Source: Chytriomyces cf. hyalinus JEL632 (lineage: Eukaryota > Chytridiomycota > Chytridiomycetes > Chytridiales > Chytriomycetaceae). Taken from it: DNA of 64,000 nt. Positions 59,503 to 64,000 of this stretch are shown here, one piece after another. The notes beneath the pieces were generated by a model. That model was not told where the DNA came from and ran no database searches. It saw only the letters and a list, made by a program, of their open reading frames with translations. The stretch is taken from positions 32,126 through 96,125 of the forward strand of contig JAIWWG010000106.1 in assembly GCA_025435555.1 (NCBI GenBank). Direction: 5' to 3'. How positions within the stretch are numbered: the stretch's first letter is position 1; every line of letters begins with the position of its first letter. Position numbers and translations under genes: made by a program.

Positions 59503-59810
59503 TTGGGCGTGAACTGCGAGATTTGCTGTGATGGAAGCCGGTTCAACCAGTTTGCGCAACTTTCGAGTGAATGGGGAGCATCGGGCCCCGTTGATGCGCA
59601 GGCTCCGTCATTGTTTGGTTGTCTTTGCCGAGAATACATATTTTTGGTCAGCGCCAAGCATTTTAATTCAATGAAAAAGTCTGACTCAGAGATCCCGGCA
59701 ATTGCCGTGCGCATTGACCGCGCCAAAGTACTTGGCAAAGGATCTTTTGGCATTGTGTACGCAGCCACATTCAAGAAATTTGCCTGTGGCAGATCTACCA
59801 TTTATACCCA
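59503..59810 (+). pseudogene. Protein kinase N-lobe fragment
   Basis: A frame here contains IDRAKVLGKGSFGIVYAATF at about 59,710-59,770, the Gly-rich ATP loop (GKGSFG..V) of a protein kinase, most like tyrosine-kinase-like kinases that start with such a strand. No catalytic Lys context, HRD or DFG follows; after KKFACG the sequence turns into low-complexity, T-rich DNA. So only the first part of a kinase domain remains. It may have arrived with the rearrangement that cut NXPE copy B. Confidence 0.5.
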
Positions 59811-60985
59811 GATTTCGCAGATAGAAAGAAAAAGAAGAAAGTGTAAAGTAACGACTGTTATTCATGGGGTTTATTCTTCTCCCTTCCTAGTTGTTAGTTC
59901 TTTTTTTTTTTTCTTTCTTTCTTTCTTTCCCTTTTCTTTGTTTTATTTATTGTTCATTGTTGTTTCATTTATGGGTAAGAGATTGCCCTGTGACAATGCA
60001 CTAAATCTAGAAGTACATTGAAATCAATTGTCTAGGGAAGGTGGCTCTGAACTAGACATGACACAGATTGGACTCCTGTCAAGTATAAATCTGCGACACA
60101 TTCTTCTGGGAGGAACCCAATGCATTGTGGTCCTGGAAACAAGCGGGGTGCTTTTTTCAGGTCTTGGCAGTCTCATATGGAAGTGCCCTGAACTGCTCCT
60201 TTTTGCCTGAGAGGCAGAGTTAGTGGTCAGCATCCAAGGGAAAAAGCTGGAGGTCATATGAGTTTTCTAATTGCAATAGAAAGGTCTTTGAGGTGTTGTG
60301 CTCCTTTTCCTGTTTGTCAAAAACAGAGGCTATCCCATTCACATCCCCTGTGGTGTAGCAGGCAGGACAAGGGAACTATGATGCTATTAGAGGATGAATA
60401 CTTACTGGGAAAAGCAGTATAGGAAAGAAGAGTACCGACTATGTGCAACACCAGTTTGCAATCAGGCCGAAATTGAAGACTCATAACGCTATGTTAACCC
60501 TTACTAATATGAAGCCATTGGGGGAAGACAGTCAGATGCCAAGATGGAAGAAGATAGTATTTACCAAACTGTGCTTTAATGGGAATTGTCCAGTTCTTGA
60601 TAGGTGGTGCACTGTGAAGTATAGAGCGCAACACAGTAAAATCATAGTGGCAAGTGACAGTTTTTATTCATGTTGTTTACTTTATGCGTTGTTTTGTTTG
60701 TGTTGATCTCTTAGATAAATGTGTTAATTCCAACATCTATCCTGATTCTATTCACCGACAAATATTGCCACCTATTTCTCAGACTTTCCTCAAGGATTTT
60801 GGACCAACTTGAGTGTTCAGACGTTTCTCCTGTCCAAATCAGCACTATCTACTATTCTATGTTGCAGGATCAAGATGGATTTCTGACAAAAGAAGCACTC
60901 TGGGGCAGAAAAACAGGTTCCTCTATGTTTTTCTATTTTTTTCACTGAGGAAATCCCTGAAATGTCTCCAAGGACTGTTTGTTTA
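59811..60985. other. Low-coding, repeat-like region
   Basis: About 1.2 kb with a T/C-rich tract at 59,905-59,945 (ctttctttctttc) and many stops in all frames. Minus-strand frames at 60,024-60,257 and around 60,560 show a few residues of coding character but no family I recognise. A decayed mobile element is the most likely content. Confidence 0.35.
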
Positions 60986-61480
60986 TTGCAGACCATGGTC
61001 AAGGTGGACCACTAGTTCACTCGTGTACTCAAATAAACTTCTCGCCTCCGAATACATGAAGGTATGAGACTCAGACCCTGAGAAGTCTGATATTCTCTTA
61101 TGCAACTTGGAAACACATTCAAAGTACTCAGTGTAACATAATGTTTACCACAGGGACAGTAACATACTGTCGATCACATTGGAAGGTTACCAAAAACCTT
61201 ACAAGCACTCAGGTGTCATCTACAGCAAAACACTGCCACCATGTGAGACGTTATAAGGCATGTGCCAATGTTGTGGATCCTGGTCAAGGTGGACCAGTGG
61301 TCTCCTCATATACTCAACATAAAGGAGAGCTCAAAATCTCTGGAATGCATGAAGATGTGGGAAACAGGTGTTTGAGCACTTGCAGACCCCACATGTAACA
61401 AAGACATGAAATCCATGCAATTTCATGTAAGTATAGACAAGCCACAGGGACAGTAACACACCGTCCATCAAACAAACATG
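60986..61480. repeat. Two tandem degenerate repeat units
   Basis: Units at about 60,990-61,180 and 61,275-61,470 share a series of blocks: ggtcaaggtggacca, then a tactcaa-aa block, a tacatgaag/gcatgaag block, and ccacagggacagtaaca. The same blocks occur in degenerate form at 4,940-5,150. Spacing is about 290 bases. Confidence 0.6.
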
Positions 61481-61496
61481 TCTCTGGCACACCTAC

Positions 61497-61880
61497 CAAG
61501 TCCTACAAGCACCCACGTTTATTATCAGTGGATGAGAAGTTGTGAGGCATCTTGCCAAGACCCCAATAAAGCTTTATTTACACAAAGTTGGGACCTTAAA
61601 CGATCTACCACGATAACACACCTTCACATGACACCCTCACCAAGTCATCATAAGGTGTCAGACTCTATCACTCTAGAGAATACCAACAGTACTAAGGCAA
61701 ACTACCTGCAACACCAAGCATTCAGTGGAAACACACCAGTACATAGCTTGTGTAGTTGAAACAAAGGTTTGAGCCTGGATAGGCATCACTTGAGGACCTA
61801 GATCTTGCGTAAGCAAAGTTTGAAGTTAGTATACCACAGTCAAACTGACATGCTGACACGTATATGGCCAGCAGGCAGCA
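61497..61880. repeat. Direct repeat, left copy (about 390 bp)
   Basis: Matches 63,354-63,751 at roughly nine bases in ten by eye. It starts at caagtcctacaagcaccca, runs through ccaataaagctttatttac and ctctagagaataccaac, and ends at cagcaggcagc. A frame of about 75 residues (from MRSCEA to HSLCS) is open in both copies. A shorter internal duplication of the acaccagtacatagcttgtg block begins again at 61,887. Confidence 0.75.
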
Positions 61881-62286
61881 AGACACACCAGTACATAGCT
61901 TGTGTAGTTGGAACGTAATGGAAGCCAGGACAGGCATCACTTGAGGACCTATGAATTGCAAACATGCCATGATCATGTTAGTACACCATCAATGCAATGA
62001 CAAGCTGGCCAGCATACTGTCACTTGGTCTCTCACCGTTGCTGCCTACCCAGGTTTTGACAACAGTAGAGCATCGGGACTATGTGTTGAATATCAGTGTC
62101 AAGTGATGGAGCACTGTTTACTTCAATAAAGGTTCATCTCTTATTCTCTACTGCAATAAAGAAGAGTCCCATGTCTCACCATTCTACCAACCTCAATACA
62201 TATGGGCATGAATTATGATATTGAGTAGGATAAATGTCTAGTAGATATAGTATGGCAACTAATTTGAAAATTCCAATTCCAGAAAA
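61881..62286. other. Inner flank of the repeat-bounded element
   Basis: Begins with a second, diverged copy of the acaccagtacatagcttgtg and gcatcacttgaggacct blocks. Contains actgtcacttggt and ctgcctacccagg, which recur at 63,769-63,800. No gene is seen before the AT-hook frame. Confidence 0.45.
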
Positions 62287-63140
62287 ATGGACCTATCCTG
62301 CCCATCCTATCCCAGACCAATCCCGAAAATTTTTGATAAAATGTCCATGGCCCCTCCAATGGAAGCAATTGAACACCAGGCCCTCAAGAACCTTCAGCAA
62401 GAGGAGGTGAGAGCTCTCATGGCTGAATGCAGAGAAGATGATGACAGCAAAGACTATAACAGCAAAGATGATGACGTAATGAGTTTGACAGCAATGAGTT
62501 TGACAAAGAGCATGATCACCAAGAAGATGAGGTGGAAGCTGGCTCAGACAATGAGAACACCAATGAAGATGGTGATGAGAGTGAAAGTGACACAGAAGCA
62601 ATGCCAGAGGAGGTTGTTGTTGTTCCTGCCAAGTGTGGGAGGGGCAGACCTAAAGGTAGCAAGAACGTCAAGATAGCCAAGGCTGTCAAAACTGCCAAGG
62701 ATGCAACAGCAGAGTTTGATTCTTTGATCATGCTTGAAGACAATCCAACAGAAGGCCTGGTTCCATCCATGAGTGAAAGACTGGTGACACTGGTGATTAA
62801 GTGGAAGTGTGGCAAAGCAGGTACCCAACTACTTGAACAGGATGGAACTCCAGTCCTTGACCTCAAGGGCAACCCAATTTACTGTGATGGGAAGTGGAAA
62901 GGTCCAAAGTGTGTGCAATCTCTGATGACAACTGTAAATGAGATGCATGTAGCTCATGGACACGTGGCAAATAACCACTACAAGGAGGCCTGCTCAGAGT
63001 GCATGTACTTGTGCTATATATGTAGCAATCCACATGTGTGCCCAATTCATGCTGGAAGCCCAGTGCTGTTTCATCAGGGTCAGCCATCAACTTCAAATAT
63101 GGTGGTTTTGGAGTGGGAAAATTCATCAAAGGCTGACTAA
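62287..63140 (+). pseudogene. Decayed AT-hook and Cys-rich ORF, probably mobile-element derived
   Basis: An opening frame (62287 to about 62,500) and a second frame (to 63140) together look like one protein with a frameshift and stops near 62,470-62,500. The second part is acidic (NENTNEDGDESESDTE), then has a classic AT-hook, KCGRGRPKGSKN, at about 62,631-62,668, and a Cys/His cluster, CSECMYLCYICSNPHVCPIH, at about 62,991-63,050 that could bind zinc. It lies between the two 390-bp direct repeats. DNA binding is likely. I see no transposase or polymerase core, so this could be an accessory ORF or a non-autonomous element. Confidence 0.5.
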
Positions 63141-63353
63141 GGTTGTGAAGCAAATAGAGATAGTCCATTTTTGCCATGCGAGCTGATTGCACTGAGAAAA
63201 AAGTACATCAGCAGCAGCAGTGTGTTTGAGCATGCATTTTGGACAAAATGTCTGATTCAGTATCTCTTGGGGTTGCAGGGAAGTGATTTAGGGGCATTGA
63301 CAGTTGCCAGCATAGTGTTGTCTCTTAGTGGTATCCACAAAGATGCAATCTGC
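63141..63353. other. Spacer before right direct repeat
   Basis: A 78-residue plus-strand frame (63171-63407) has a helix-like SDLGALTVASIVLSLSGI stretch but no recognisable domain. May continue the decayed element ORF in another frame. Confidence 0.3.
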
Positions 63354-63751
63354 CAAGTCCTACGAGCACCCACGTGGCATCCACGGCCATTTATGGTCAC
63401 TGGATGAGAAGTTGTGAGGCATACTGCCAAGACCCCAATAAAGCTTTATTTACACAAAGTTGGGACTTTAAACGATCCACCATGATAACACACCTTCATA
63501 TGACACCCTCACCAAGTCGTCATAAGGTGTCAGACTCTATCACTCTAGAGAATACCAACAGTACTAAGCCAAACTACCTGCAACACCAAGCATTCGGCAG
63601 AAACACACCAGTACATAGCTTGTGTAGTTGAAACAAAGGTTTGAGCCTGGACAGGCGGCACTTGAGGACCCAGATCTTGCATAAGCAAAGTTCAAAGTTA
63701 GTACACCATAGTCAAACTGACACGCTGAAACGTACATGGACAGCAGGCAGC
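63354..63751. repeat. Direct repeat, right copy (about 390 bp)
   Basis: Same orientation and landmarks as the left copy at 61,497-61,880, with scattered substitutions and small indels (for example a short insert after agcacccacgtgg). The two copies are about 1.86 kb apart, start to start, and enclose the AT-hook ORF. Confidence 0.75.
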
Positions 63752-64000
63752 GCTGCTTACTGGTACACTGTCACTTGGACCCATGGCTCCCTACCCAGGT
63801 GGGAGAGTCCCCGTCAGAGGTCCAAGGATACAGTCATATGCACTTTGGACGTTGGTTGGATAGTTTCTTACTCAAATCGTAACTTTTTGGATTGGTAAGG
63901 GCCCAACAGTCCTTGGGGACGTTCGGGGGATTTCCATCTTGGTTCTTTATAATTTCTACCGTGAAAAAATAGAAAACCAGGGAGATACCCATGAGTTTCC
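63752..64000. other. Window end, no gene seen
   Basis: Contains actgtcacttgga and ctccctacccagg, which also follow the left repeat, so the repeat homology extends past 63,751 in weaker form. The last 100 bases look non-coding. Confidence 0.35.

Noticed and set aside
61497-63751. Retrotransposon with long terminal repeats
   Set aside because: The direct repeats invite this, but no reverse transcriptase, integrase, primer-binding site or clear TG...CA ends were found, so I describe only repeats plus an ORF.
1-64000. CRISPR arrays, rRNA or tRNA genes
   Set aside because: No regularly spaced identical repeats with unique spacers, no rRNA-like block, and no stretch that I could fold as a convincing cloverleaf by eye. 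A tRNA scan would be decisive.

Overview
The window looks like a gene-dense fungal chromosome segment with short spliceosomal introns (mostly 45-120 nt, GT...AG). The gene content includes a KDZ-type transposase relic, a Slo/BK-type K+ channel, a multi-VPS10 sorting receptor, HAS1, PSF1, AIM24, a peroxisomal-type ABCD half-transporter and a soluble fumarate reductase. This fits a non-Dikarya, chytrid-like fungus better than an ascomycete or basidiomycete; that placement is an inference from gene content. I worked out exon models by hand from splice sites and checked that phases add up. Boundaries may be off by a base or two.

Left part (1-12.1 kb): an RCC1-repeat protein; a 7-exon homeodomain plus HMG-box-like protein; the 3' stub of a choline-transporter-like gene; a decayed KDZ transposase beside a repeat unit; an ABCD half-transporter whose start lies against the transposase relic; a TRIC-like membrane protein; and AIM24.

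Centre (12.2-48.7 kb): a 15-exon minus-strand gene with about 15 tandem RGS-type modules in roughly 2,944 residues, the most unusual coding feature here; a small secreted peptide; neutral ceramidase; fumarate reductase fused to cytochrome b5; a Slo-type K+ channel; a 16-exon VPS10 receptor with three luminal VPS10 domains; a cytochrome b561-like protein; GINS subunit PSF1; a large unrecognised protein; the helicase HAS1; and a small membrane protein. Several genes are divergent pairs separated by 50-175 bp, so bidirectional promoters are likely.

Right part (49-64 kb): a local tandem array of two gene types, a GT18-like (N-acetylglucosaminyltransferase V-like) glycosyltransferase and an NXPE/PC-esterase-like type II membrane protein. 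It holds one intact glycosyltransferase, one broken copy, two relics, one nearly intact esterase with a single-base frameshift, and one esterase copy cut off at 59,228. Patches of near-identity between copies suggest recent duplication or gene conversion. From 59.2 kb onward there are a kinase fragment, degenerate repeats, and a decayed AT-hook/Cys-rich ORF flanked by direct repeats of about 390 bp. The same repeat family also sits next to the KDZ relic near 5 kb.
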